A DNA stretch of 11,365 nucleotides from W0P28-013 sp963621145 (lineage in GTDB: Bacteria; Bacteroidota; Bacteroidia; Bacteroidales; Paludibacteraceae). A model generated the notes under the pieces. The model searched no databases. It was not told where the DNA came from and saw only the letters and a list, made by a program, of their open reading frames with translations. This document shows, piece after piece, positions 1-7,096 of the stretch. The stretch covers positions 1 through 11,365 of the forward strand of contig CAVFDI010000053.1 in the NCBI GenBank assembly GCA_963621145.1, in the 5' to 3' direction. Every line of letters begins with the position of its first letter. Within the stretch, counting starts at the first letter, position 1. Made by a program: the position numbers and the translations under genes.

Positions 1-50
1 TTTGGTTTTGTTACAAAAATCTTGATTTTTTTCTTTGGATTTGTTACAAA
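1..50. repeat. 33-bp-period direct repeat, left copy (about 1.5 units)
   Basis: One full unit (1-33) and a partial unit (34-50), each starting TTTGG and containing TGTTACAAA. The 50 bases match 1562-1611 at all but two positions (32 and 41). The window begins inside the repeat, so more units may lie to the left. With the block at 1496-1611 it brackets the ATPase gene. Function unknown. Confidence 0.85.
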
Positions 51-52
51 CG

Positions 53-84
53 CTTGCGTATTTCGTTGAAAAACAGTATCTTTG
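53..84 (+). promoter_or_regulatory. Bacteroidota-type promoter for the AAA ATPase gene
   Basis: The -7 box TATCTTTG (77-84) fits TAnnTTTG exactly. A CTTG at 53-56, 20 nt upstream, is a one-mismatch -33 box. Transcription should start near 91, giving a leader of about 18 nt before the ATG at 109. The promoter lies between the left repeat and the gene, so the gene would carry its own promoter if the repeat-bounded unit moved. Confidence 0.6.
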
Positions 85-108
85 CGGCGTAATTAAAAAT
101 ACGCTGTT

Positions 109-1491
109 ATGTTTGAAAGAAATGCCATTTTCTGGCTTCGCGAGTGGCGCAAAAAATCGACTCGCAAACCGCTAGTTATTCGTGGTGCGCGGCAGGTTGG
201 CAAAACTTCGCTAGTCGATGCCTTTGGAAAGGAATTCGACTGCTACATCAAGTTCAACCTCGACATTGCCGAAGATCTTGCACTTTTCGAAAAAGAGCAG
301 CCTGTTCAGGTTCTCTATTCCACCCTGCTTTTTGTGCGTGGCAAACGGAAGGATGCTCGCAGCACGTTGCTTTTCATCGACGAAATACAAAATTCGCCCA
401 TCGCCATCAAGATGTTGCGCTATTTTTTCGAAGAGTTGCCCCATGTGCATGTGATTGCTGCTGGGTCGCTGCTCGAAACCATGCTGCACCGCAACCGAGA
501 GGTGAGCTTTCCAGTAGGGCGCGTGGAATATATGGCGCTGCGTCCTTGCACTTTCGACGAATTTCTTGGCGCAATGGGTGAGGCGGGCATTCGTCAACTT
601 GTGCGCGAGGTGCGCGTTCCCGAAGTGCTGCATAGTCGCGTTGAAAAATTGTTCGACCTTTATACCCTGATTGGCGGCATGCCGCAGGTTGTCTCTGAGT
701 TCGCTGACACACACGATGTGGTAGCGCTGAACGATGTCTATCAATCGTTACTTGCTGGCTATCAGGACGATGTGGAGAAATACACCACTTCCGAAAGTAG
801 TCGAAATGTTATTCGTCACATTGTTACAAATGGTTGGGCGTATGCCAGCGAGCCAATCACTTTCGACCATTTTGCTGCGTCGAACTACAAAAGTCGTGAG
901 GTGGGCGAGGCGTTCCGTACTTTGGAAAAGACCATGTTGTTGGAACTTTGTTACCCTACTGTGCAGACTAATTTGCCTATTGTTCCAGATCATAAAAAAC
1001 ACCCAAAATTGCTTTGGCTCGATACGGGTTTGATGAATTATGCCGCAGGTGTGCAGTCGGAGTTGTTCGGCAAGGACGACATAAACGATGCGTGGCGCGG
1101 AAAGATAGCCGAGCATGTCGTTGGACAGGAATTGCTTGGCACGAGTCGGCAGATATTGACAAGGCGTGCGTTTTGGGTGCGTGAGAGCAAAAATTCGCAG
1201 GCCGAACTAGATTATCTGCATAGTAGCCGCGAGCATGGCTTGGTACCAATAGAGGTGAAGGCTGGCGGCAATGCGCACTTGAGATCGCTGCAGACTTTTA
1301 TGGAAGCATCGTCGTGTAAGGTTGCCGTGCGTTTTTGGAATAAACCGATGCGCTGCGATGCCATTGCGTTGGGCGACAAGAACTACACACTTTTGAGTCT
1401 ACCATATTATTATGCAGGACAGCTGAACGCTGCACTTCGTTGCATCGACCCAACTGAAAAGCCATCGAAAACGAACAGAAAACAACGCTAG
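109..1491 (+). CDS. AAA ATPase with C-terminal DUF4143 (PD-(D/E)XK-like) domain
   Basis: A 460-residue protein of the widespread AAA_14/DUF4143 ATPase family, common in multiple copies in Bacteroidota and archaea; its cellular role is not established. Visible motifs: Walker A GARQVGKTS (26-34), Walker B TLLFIDEIQ (86-94), and a sensor-1-like segment ending AAGS (117-120). The C-terminal half has the DUF4143 signature: GKIAEH with E335, then AELDYL with D368, then PIEVKAG with E382 and K384. The D...ExK spacing resembles a PD-(D/E)XK nuclease fold, but activity is an inference. The ORF is intact and full length for the family, with an ATG 25 nt after a good -7 box. It is flanked by near-identical direct repeats, which suggests it was gained as a unit. 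The family call is firm, the function open. Confidence 0.9.
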   Translation: MFERNAIFWLREWRKKSTRKPLVIRGARQVGKTSLVDAFGKEFDCYIKFNLDIAEDLALFEKEQPVQVLYSTLLFVRGKRKDARSTLLFIDEIQNSPIAIKMLRYFFEELPHVHVIAAGSLLETMLHRNREVSFPVGRVEYMALRPCTFDEFLGAMGEAGIRQLVREVRVPEVLHSRVEKLFDLYTLIGGMPQVVSEFADTHDVVALNDVYQSLLAGYQDDVEKYTTSESSRNVIRHIVTNGWAYASEPITFDHFAASNYKSREVGEAFRTLEKTMLLELCYPTVQTNLPIVPDHKKHPKLLWLDTGLMNYAAGVQSELFGKDDINDAWRGKIAEHVVGQELLGTSRQILTRRAFWVRESKNSQAELDYLHSSREHGLVPIEVKAGGNAHLRSLQTFMEASSCKVAVRFWNKPMRCDAIALGDKNYTLLSLPYYYAGQLNAALRCIDPTEKPSKTNRKQR

Positions 1492-1495
1492 TTCC

Positions 1496-1611
1496 TTTGG
1501 ATCTGTTACAAATTTTCTCGATTTTTGCTTTGGATTTATTACAAATTTTTGGCGATTTTGCTTTGGTTTTGTTACAAAAATCTTGATTTTTTGCTTTGGA
1601 TCTGTTACAAA
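1496..1611. repeat. 33-bp tandem repeat, right block (3.5 units)
   Basis: Units start at 1496, 1529, 1562 and 1595, exactly 33 bp apart; the last is cut at 1611. All open with TTTGG and hold a TTACAAA core; the second half of each unit varies but stays T-rich (GATTTTTGC-like). The array starts 4 bp after the ATPase stop codon. Units 3-4 (1562-1611) are the near-exact match to bases 1-50. There are no unique spacers between units, so it is not a CRISPR array. Confidence 0.9.
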
Positions 1612-1658
1612 GAGCGTGTTATTGTGCTGATTATTAGGAATTTATATTTTAAAAAAAC

Positions 1659-1679
1659 AGGACGCACTCGGTGCGTCCT
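1659..1679 (-). terminator. Rho-independent terminator for the vapD operon
   Basis: A perfect 9-bp stem (AGGACGCAC / GTGCGTCCT) with a 3-nt TCG loop. Read on the minus strand it is followed by a run of seven T (the A run at 1651-1657), the normal intrinsic terminator form. On the plus strand the following sequence (TACAATAATT) is much less T-rich, so it mainly serves the minus-strand genes. The stretch 1612-1658 holds nothing else recognisable. Confidence 0.75.
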
Positions 1680-1686
1680 TACAATA

Positions 1687-1718
1687 ATTCAATGATTCAA
1701 TAAATCAATAATTCAATG
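1687..1718. repeat. 8-bp tandem repeat, four units
   Basis: Four contiguous octamers: ATTCAATG, ATTCAATA, AATCAATA, ATTCAATG. It lies between the dead vapD and its terminator. A related octamer array is at 3460-3491. Probably non-coding intergenic repeat DNA; function unknown. Confidence 0.7.
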
Positions 1719-1746
1719 GTTGTCGGTGTGTCCCCACAGTATTGAA

Positions 1747-2033
1747 TCAATTTTTGATACGTTCTGTAAAATCGGACCAATCTTCGACCTAAAATGCTCT
1801 GATGTCGCGCACCGATTTGCGAAATCAATCCACTTTTTTCAATGCATTCATTGCATCGAAAACCATGCCAACGCCATCGGGGTGTCTTCGTTCGAAAGAT
1901 AGACGCTGCCTTGTGTCCATGAAAAAACATTTGCTTCAAGAATGCGACCAATCTCGACGTAGGCATTGTTGTAAGGCTCGCCAAAATGCTCTTTCAATTT
2001 GGCAATTTCCATATCGAATGCTATCGCGTACAT
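1747..2033 (-). pseudogene. vapD: vapD toxin (Cas2-like endoribonuclease family), inactivated
   Basis: From the ATG at 2033 the reading starts MYAIAFDMEIAKLKEHFGEP and includes WTQGSVYL, which I recognise as the VapD family (about 95-residue Cas2-related mRNA interferases; H. pylori VapD has a very similar start). The open frame runs only 61 codons to a TGA at 1848-1850. Shifting frame at the TTTT run near 1860 (one lost base, with TTC restored) recovers the family C-terminus: DAMNALKKVD, stop, FRKSVRDIRAF, stop, VEDWSDFTERIKN, ending at 1747. The stops are a TGA where the family has Trp (1825-1827) and a TAG between RAF and VED. The rebuilt protein would be about 95 residues, the family length. 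One frameshift and two nonsense changes mean it cannot make the full toxin. It starts 2 nt after the small upstream gene, on the same strand. Confidence 0.88.
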
Positions 2034-2035
2034 TT

Positions 2036-2212
2036 TTATGCCAACTTGAAGTATTGTTGCTTGTTGAAGTAGATGATTTTGTTTTTTACTGCTTGCGCAT
2101 AAACCACAATGCCGTTGAAAGGGTTGTTTTTTACCTCTTGAACTACGGCATCAATCCATGTATCTTCGCCAGTGATGTCGGGCGAAATTTTTACATGCGC
2201 TCCAACTTCCAT
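2036..2212 (-). CDS. Small putative antitoxin partner of vapD (VapX-like position)
   Basis: An intact 58-residue ORF: MEVGAHVKISPDITGEDTWI at the start, then NNPFNGIVVYAQ (29-40) and a C-terminal IIYFNKQQYFKLA. Its TAA ends 2 nt before the vapD ATG, the tight coupling usual in toxin-antitoxin pairs, and a small gene directly upstream of vapD is the VapX arrangement known from Haemophilus. The G-x-x-V-x-I-SPD and NPF-x-G-IVVYA pattern with an aromatic C-terminus suggests a small beta-barrel-like protein, but this is inference. There is no signal peptide or membrane segment. It is intact although vapD is broken. The nearest upstream gene, prs, is on the same strand 73 nt away; the CATTTTTG at 2241-2248 is only a weak -7 box, so read-through from prs is possible. 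Homology to a characterised antitoxin is not claimed. Confidence 0.72.
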   Translation of the reverse strand: MEVGAHVKISPDITGEDTWIDAVVQEVKNNPFNGIVVYAQAVKNKIIYFNKQQYFKLA

Positions 2213-2285
2213 TTTTGTTATAATCTGAATCTACTTTTATCAAAAATGGTAACTTTTGCTTTTACTCTCGGCCAAATTTCCAATT

Positions 2286-3224
2286 CTACAAAATGTAGTG
2301 CGAGCTAATGGATTCGTTGTTGTTGATGCTGCTGATGGTGTTGGCAAAAAGTTCGGCAATGCTTATCACGTGGGCTTTGGGGCAGCGTGTGGTGTCGAAA
2401 GGAATGGAGTCGGTGAAGATGATCTCTTCCATCTTGGAACGCATGATGTTTTCGGCGGCTTGACCCGACATCACTGGGTGCGACACGATGGCGCGTACGC
2501 TCTTGGCGCCGTTTTCAATCATCAGGTCTGACGCCATGCACAGCGTGTTGGCGGTGTCCACAATATCGTCCACAATTATCACATCTTTGCCCGCCACATC
2601 GCCGATAATGCGCATTTGCGCTACTTCGTTGGCGCGTTCGCGCGTCTTGTGGCACAGCACCAGCGGCACGCCAAGGTGTTTGGCATACGAGTTGGCGCGT
2701 TTCGAACCGCCCATGTCGGGCGAAGCAATGGCTAAATCGCTTAGGTTCAGGCTCTTGATGAACGGAATGAACACCGTGGATGCGTACAAGTGGTCGACTG
2801 GTACGTTGAAAAATCCTTGAATCTGTTCGGCGTGCAAGTCCATGGTTATCACGCGGTCGACACCTGCGGCACTCAGCAAGTCGGCTATCAGTTTTGCGCC
2901 AATCGACACGCGCGGCTGGTCTTTGCGATCCTGCCTTGCCCAACCAAAATAGGGAATGACGGCGGCAATTTTGTGAGCCGAAGCGCGTTTGGCGGCGTCA
3001 ATCATCAGCAAAAGTTCCATCAGATTGTCCGATGGCGCAAAGGTCGACTGCACCAAATAGACATAGCGTCCGCGCACCGTCTCCTCGTAGGTTACGGCAA
3101 ATTCGCCATCGGCAAAACGCATGGTTTTCATCTGACCGAGTTCGCAGTCGAGATGTTGGCATATTTTTTGCGCTAGGTATTGGCTGTTGGTTCCCGAAAA
3201 AATTTTGAAAGGCAGGTTTTCCAT
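2286..3224 (-). CDS. prs: Ribose-phosphate pyrophosphokinase (PRPP synthase)
   Basis: A 312-residue cytosolic enzyme that makes PRPP and AMP from ribose 5-phosphate and ATP, feeding purine, pyrimidine, NAD, His and Trp synthesis. Motifs: FADGE (37-41), the ATP-binding flexible loop PYFGWARQDRKDQPR (91-105), the PRPP synthase signature DLHAEQIQGFF (129-139), SPDMGGSKRA (168-177) and the ribose-phosphate binding loop VDDIVDTANT (218-227). All are intact and the length is normal. The open frame extends to 3395, but the extra 57 residues are not family-like and span a promoter -7 box (3259-3266), so the ATG at 3222-3224 is the start. Divergent from malQ. Confidence 0.95.
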   Translation of the reverse strand: MENLPFKIFSGTNSQYLAQKICQHLDCELGQMKTMRFADGEFAVTYEETVRGRYVYLVQSTFAPSDNLMELLLMIDAAKRASAHKIAAVIPYFGWARQDRKDQPRVSIGAKLIADLLSAAGVDRVITMDLHAEQIQGFFNVPVDHLYASTVFIPFIKSLNLSDLAIASPDMGGSKRANSYAKHLGVPLVLCHKTRERANEVAQMRIIGDVAGKDVIIVDDIVDTANTLCMASDLMIENGAKSVRAIVSHPVMSGQAAENIMRSKMEEIIFTDSIPFDTTRCPKAHVISIAELFANTISSINNNESISSHYIL

Positions 3225-3258
3225 TCGAAAGTCGTATTTTGGAGTTGTTTCTAACTTG

Positions 3259-3266
3259 CAAAAATA
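3259..3266 (-). promoter_or_regulatory. -7 box of the prs promoter
   Basis: Minus-strand TATTTTTG fits TAnnTTTG exactly, 34 bp upstream of the prs ATG, giving a leader of about 25-30 nt. No clear TTTG lies at the -33 position, so strength is uncertain. It also argues against the longer prs start. Confidence 0.5.
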
Positions 3267-3324
3267 CAATTTTTTGTTGAAATGATTCGAAAAAAACACT
3301 TTTATGCCGAAAAAAATCGCTTTT

Positions 3325-3355
3325 TTTGCTGTCTGAAAAATAATTGCTAACTTTG
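3325..3355 (+). promoter_or_regulatory. Bacteroidota-type promoter for malQ
   Basis: TTTG at 3325-3328, a 19-nt spacer, then TAACTTTG at 3348-3355: a full match to the -33/-7 consensus. Start near 3362 gives an unusually long leader of about 150 nt before the malQ ATG. The leader holds a 9-bp inverted pair (GTTGATTGA 3359-3367 and TCAATCAAC 3458-3466) and an octamer repeat; no known riboswitch is recognised in it. Confidence 0.65.
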
Positions 3356-3459
3356 AAGGTTGATTGAGTGGCGAGATATAAGTCGCAAGTTGCAAGATTT
3401 TAGAATAAAGAGTAAGGACAAAAGAATAAAGACTGCGATTGCTTAATTATATAATTTTC

Positions 3460-3491
3460 AATCAACTAATCAACTGGTCAACAAATCGACA
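3460..3491. repeat. 8-bp tandem repeat in the malQ leader, four units
   Basis: Octamers AATCAACT, AATCAACT, GGTCAACA, AATCGACA directly follow one another and end 20 bp before the malQ ATG. The unit is related to the 1687-1718 octamer (shared core TCAA, same 8-bp period). Confidence 0.55.
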
Positions 3492-3511
3492 AAACTTTCA
3501 TACTCAAAAAT

Positions 3512-6199
3512 ATGATTCTTCAATTCCGAATTTCGTATTTCACCCAATGGGGGCAAAGGCTGTTTGTGGTTGGCAATCTGCCAGAACTTGGTGGTGGCGA
3601 CCCGTCGAAAGCTGTGGCAATGAATTTTCAGCCGAGCGAAACATGGCAACTCGATTTGCCGATAACCCTAGGCAAGGAGCGCGAATTGCATTACTATTAT
3701 CTGCTTCGCGACGAGAATGCGCAAACTTCCACGGCCGAGTGGGGCAGTGGTCGCACGCTGCATTTGGAGCCTGAAAAATATGCCACACTCACGCTCATCG
3801 ATGCGTGGAACAGTGTTTCGGCGCTCGAAAACACCTTTATGACTGCACCCTTCAGCGAAGTTTTGCTCAGACCAAATTATCCGACGGTGGCGGCGAAACC
3901 TGTGCGCAGCGTTACGCACCATTTCGAGGTGAAAGCGCCACTCCTTGCCAAAGGCGATGCGCTCTGCATTGTGGGCAGCGGCGCGGCTCTTGGCGATTGG
4001 GACACAAGCAAAGCCCTACCAATGGCTTGCAACGGCACGGCACTTTGGTCGCTCGATGCTAACCTTGGCAAACTGAAAGATTCGGTACATTTTAAATATG
4101 GTGTCTACAATTTGCAAACCAAGCAGTTCCGCTATTTCGAAAATGGTGCCGATCGTATTGTGCCTGTGGCTGGGAAAGGCGAACTGGTGGTTGTTACCGA
4201 TGCTTTTGCCCGGTTCGATGGCGGATTTTTCCGTGGTGCTGGCGTGAGCATTCCAGTGTTCAGTTTGCGGTCGCAGCGCAGTTTTGGCGTGGGCGATTTT
4301 GCCGATCTGAAACTGATGGCCGATTGGGCATCGCGCGTTGGCTTGAAACTGATTCAGGTGCTGCCACTCAACGACACGCTCGGCACGCACACCGATGCCG
4401 ACATTCTGCCGTATGCGGCCATTTCGGCTTTTGCGCTCAACCCGCTGTTCCTCGACTTGGAAGAACTTCATCTCTCTGAAAAAAATGAACTCACAAAACA
4501 GCGCAAAGCCGAGCAGAAACGTCTGAACGACGAGCCGATGGTCGATTTTCTGCCTGTATTGAATTTCAAACTGAAATATGCCAAAGCCGCGTACGCCGAG
4601 CAGAAAAACGAGTTTCTTCGCGACAAAGATTTCAAAAAATTCTATGCCGAAAACGAATATTGGCTGAAACCGTATGCCGTTTTCTGCTGTTTGCGCGATA
4701 AATTTGGCACTTCGGACTATTCGCGGTGGAACGATTTTGCGCATTACGACGAGAAAAAGATTGAGCCGCTCACGAAATCTTCGCATGCGTGGTTCGACGA
4801 GATTGCCGTCAATTGGTTCATTCAGTATCATCTGCATCTGCAACTGAAAGAGGCGGTGGCTTATGCGCATTCGCTGGGCGTGGTGCTAAAAGGCGACATT
4901 CCGATAGGTGTGAACCGTAACAGTTGCGACACTTGGACAAATCCTGAGCTCTTCAACATGGACATGCAAGCGGGCGCACCGCCAGATATGTTCGCCATCA
5001 AAGGTCAGAATTGGGAGTTGCCAACCTACAACTGGGAAGCCATCGAGCGCACAGGTTTCGATTGGTGGAAAAAGCGTTTCGAACAGATGTCGCGCTATTT
5101 CGACACCTTTCGTATCGATCATATTCTCGGATTTTTCCGCATTTGGCAGATTCCGATGGCGCACGAAGAGGGCATTATGGGCTATCTGAACCCATCGATT
5201 CCGCTCTATGTCGATGAATTTGAAAGTCGCGGCTTGTGGTTCGATTACGAACGTTTCACCAAACCTTACATCACCGACCAAATTCTTTGGGATAATTTTG
5301 GCAACGAAGCCGACTGGGTGCGCCAGAATTGCCTCTACATCGAATATGGTTTTGCTTATCGCATCAAACCTGAATATGCTTCGCAAAAGGCGGTTCAGCG
5401 CATGTTCGACGAAGGAAAAATCTCGGAGCGCGTGAAATGGGGCTTGTTCGACTTGATTTCGAATGTGCTTCTGTTTGAAGTGCCTGGCAGTGAGGGGCGT
5501 CAGTACTATCCGCGCTACGGCATGGAGGCGCTCAGTACGTTCCAAAATCTCGACGAAAATCAGAAACGCGTGTTCCGCGAACTGTATGTCGACTATTTCT
5601 ACCGTCGCCAAGATGCGCGCTGGTACGCTTCGGGCATGCGCAAATTGCCTGCTTTGAAACGCGCTACCAACATGCTTATTTGTGGCGAAGATTTGGGCAT
5701 GATGACGCACTGCGTTACCGCTGTGATGAACGAACTCGGCATTCTCAGCCTCGAAATTCAGCGCGCACCAAAGACTGACAAGATTGAATTTTTCCATCCT
5801 GCCGATGCGCCCTATCTGTCGGTGGTTACTCCGTCGACGCACGACATGAGCACCATTCGTGGTTGGTGGGAAGAGGATTTCGCCACATCGCAACGCTTCT
5901 ACAATCAGCAACTCGGTCATTGGGGCGAGGCTCCCTATTTCTGCGAATGGTGGGTGAACCGCGACATTGTGGTGCAACATCTCTATTCGCCTGCTATGTG
6001 GAGCATTTTCCAGTGGCAAGATTTGATGGGAATGTCGCCCGAACTGCGTCGCGAAAATCCGAACGACGAGCGCATCAACGTGCCATCGAACACCAAATTT
6101 AGCTGGCGCTATCGCATGCATATCAGTCTGGAAGATTTGCTTAATGCCGATGATTTTAACGATATGCTCCGCAATCTTGTGCAGCAAGCAGGAAGATAG
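3512..6199 (+). CDS. malQ: 4-alpha-glucanotransferase (GH77) with two CBM20 domains, DPE2-like
   Basis: An 895-residue amylomaltase that moves glucan segments between alpha-1,4-glucans and so handles maltose, malto-oligosaccharides and glycogen. Two N-terminal starch-binding CBM20 domains lie at about 1-98 and 132-235 (WGQRLFVVGNLPELG; LCIVGSGAALGDWD). The GH77 catalytic domain begins near 245 (IPVFSLRSQRSFGVGDF). Catalytic residues: nucleophile D536 in FRIDH, acid/base E726 in CGEDLG, and D778 in PSTHD. KGDIPIGV and GAPPD.F...GQNW are also intact. D536 and E726 are 190 residues apart against about 47 in short bacterial MalQ, so the long insertion of plant DPE2 and Bacteroidota enzymes is present. 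There is no signal peptide: cytosolic. Divergent from prs, with its own promoter. No convincing terminator follows; GGTG-GCG-CACC at 6200-6210 is only a 4-bp stem. Confidence 0.95.
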   Translation: MILQFRISYFTQWGQRLFVVGNLPELGGGDPSKAVAMNFQPSETWQLDLPITLGKERELHYYYLLRDENAQTSTAEWGSGRTLHLEPEKYATLTLIDAWNSVSALENTFMTAPFSEVLLRPNYPTVAAKPVRSVTHHFEVKAPLLAKGDALCIVGSGAALGDWDTSKALPMACNGTALWSLDANLGKLKDSVHFKYGVYNLQTKQFRYFENGADRIVPVAGKGELVVVTDAFARFDGGFFRGAGVSIPVFSLRSQRSFGVGDFADLKLMADWASRVGLKLIQVLPLNDTLGTHTDADILPYAAISAFALNPLFLDLEELHLSEKNELTKQRKAEQKRLNDEPMVDFLPVLNFKLKYAKAAYAEQKNEFLRDKDFKKFYAENEYWLKPYAVFCCLRDKFGTSDYSRWNDFAHYDEKKIEPLTKSSHAWFDEIAVNWFIQYHLHLQLKEAVAYAHSLGVVLKGDIPIGVNRNSCDTWTNPELFNMDMQAGAPPDMFAIKGQNWELPTYNWEAIERTGFDWWKKRFEQMSRYFDTFRIDHILGFFRIWQIPMAHEEGIMGYLNPSIPLYVDEFESRGLWFDYERFTKPYITDQILWDNFGNEADWVRQNCLYIEYGFAYRIKPEYASQKAVQRMFDEGKISERVKWGLFDLISNVLLFEVPGSEGRQYYPRYGMEALSTFQNLDENQKRVFRELYVDYFYRRQDARWYASGMRKLPALKRATNMLICGEDLGMMTHCVTAVMNELGILSLEIQRAPKTDKIEFFHPADAPYLSVVTPSTHDMSTIRGWWEEDFATSQRFYNQQLGHWGEAPYFCEWWVNRDIVVQHLYSPAMWSIFQWQDLMGMSPELRRENPNDERINVPSNTKFSWRYRMHISLEDLLNADDFNDMLRNLVQQAGR

Positions 6200-6247
6200 G
6201 GTGGCGCACCATCGTTTTATCGACTTTTTATTTTCGATTAAAAATTG

Positions 6248-6255
6248 TAATTTTG
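6248..6255 (+). promoter_or_regulatory. -7 box of the polysaccharide export operon
   Basis: TAATTTTG fits TAnnTTTG. A T-rich stretch without a clean TTTG occupies the -33 position. Transcription from about 6262 leaves only some 13 nt before the preferred TTG start at 6275. The surrounding TTGTAATTTTGCAG recurs at the rpmB promoter. Confidence 0.5.
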
Positions 6256-6274
6256 CAGTTCGATTTTGTATAGC

Positions 6275-7090
6275 TTGAAGAGGTTTGTCTACATATCGGT
6301 ATTGTCGCTCGTGTTGGGGCTTTGTTCGTCGTGCATGACTACGCACAAGGTGAACTATCTGCAGCCATCGGGGCGCGGTATTCCCGAATATGCCGATACT
6401 GTGGAGTACAAAGACTACAAGTTGCAAAAAGGCGATTATCTCTACATTCTCATTCACTCGCCAAATCCCGACGAGGTGGCTATGTACAATGGCTATTCGT
6501 CGCAAGGCTCTAATTCGCTCGACAATGCCGACCCTGCCACAGCGCGACTTTTCATGTATGTGGTGGCGGAAGATGGTTGCATCAATTATCCGTATGTCGG
6601 GAAATTGCACGTACTTGGCAAAACCACGCGCGAGGTAAAATTCCTTTTGGAAGAGGCACTGAAAGAATCGGTGTCGCATGCAGCGGTCGAGATAAAACTC
6701 TCGAATCGCTCGTTTTCCGTGCTTGGCGAGGCTGGCTCGGGTCGGTACAGCATGCCTAAAGACAAACTCAACATCTATCAGGCGTTGGCCATGTGCGGCG
6801 ACATGTCGTATTACTCCAAACGCAACGAAATTCAGATAATTCGTCAGACCGAAAATGGCACGATAGTCAAGACTTTCGACCTGCGCGGCAAATCGCTCAT
6901 CAATTCTGAATTTTACTATATCCAACCCAACGATGTGATTTATGTACCATTCTCGAGCGCGAAATTCTTTGGTGTTCAGCACTTTACGGGCGTAACCTCG
7001 CTTACGCTGTCGACCATTTCGTTTGGCGTGTTTATTTATGGTGTCGTTACGATGTTTTTGCCTAAAGATGGTGACAAGGACTCTAAATAA
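6275..7090 (+). CDS. Polysaccharide export outer-membrane lipoprotein (Wza/BexD-like), first paralogue
   Basis: A 271-residue lipoprotein of the polysaccharide export family, which forms the outer-membrane channel for capsule or exopolysaccharide. The signal peptide MKRFVYISVLSLVLGLCSSC has a lipobox with Cys20. A Poly_export domain spans about 47-142 (DYKLQKGDYLYILI), an SLBB domain about 147-223 (FSVLGEAGSGRYS, then IQPNDVIYV), and a C-terminal hydrophobic segment about 238-262 is probably the membrane helix. No ATG precedes the signal peptide. In-frame starts are TTG at 6266 or TTG at 6275, and a TAA at 6248 closes the frame. I chose 6275 because it gives MKR- and puts Cys at position 20, exactly as in the next gene. 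Six bases separate it from that paralogue. The family is firm, the start less so. Confidence 0.85.
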   Translation: MKRFVYISVLSLVLGLCSSCMTTHKVNYLQPSGRGIPEYADTVEYKDYKLQKGDYLYILIHSPNPDEVAMYNGYSSQGSNSLDNADPATARLFMYVVAEDGCINYPYVGKLHVLGKTTREVKFLLEEALKESVSHAAVEIKLSNRSFSVLGEAGSGRYSMPKDKLNIYQALAMCGDMSYYSKRNEIQIIRQTENGTIVKTFDLRGKSLINSEFYYIQPNDVIYVPFSSAKFFGVQHFTGVTSLTLSTISFGVFIYGVVTMFLPKDGDKDSK

Positions 7091-7096
7091 TTTTTG

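Noticed and set aside
1496..1611. A CRISPR array, because of the regular 33-bp spacing
   Set aside because: Units are contiguous with no unique spacers between conserved repeats, and no cas gene is present; VapD is only a distant Cas2 relative.
1747..1850. Stop-codon reassignment (TGA read as Trp) in vapD
   Set aside because: A frameshift and a TAG also interrupt the gene, and all other genes here use TGG for Trp with no internal TGA; decay is the simpler reading.
1697..1984. A 95-codon minus-strand frame overlapping vapD
   Set aside because: It is a third frame over the vapD relic; the VapD family residues lie in the other two frames.
1802..2308. A 168-codon plus-strand frame across the vapD region
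   Set aside because: It runs antisense to the vapD relic, the small partner gene and the prs end, all of which have family or context support; no promoter precedes it.
3225..3395. A 57-residue N-terminal extension of prs
   Set aside because: The extension is not family-like and covers the prs -7 box; PRPP synthases start at the ATG at 3224.
4886..6982. A 698-codon open frame on the minus strand
   Set aside because: It lies antisense to malQ and the first export gene, has no recognisable motifs, and is rich in His, Arg and Ile as expected for a shadow frame; both plus-strand genes are clear.
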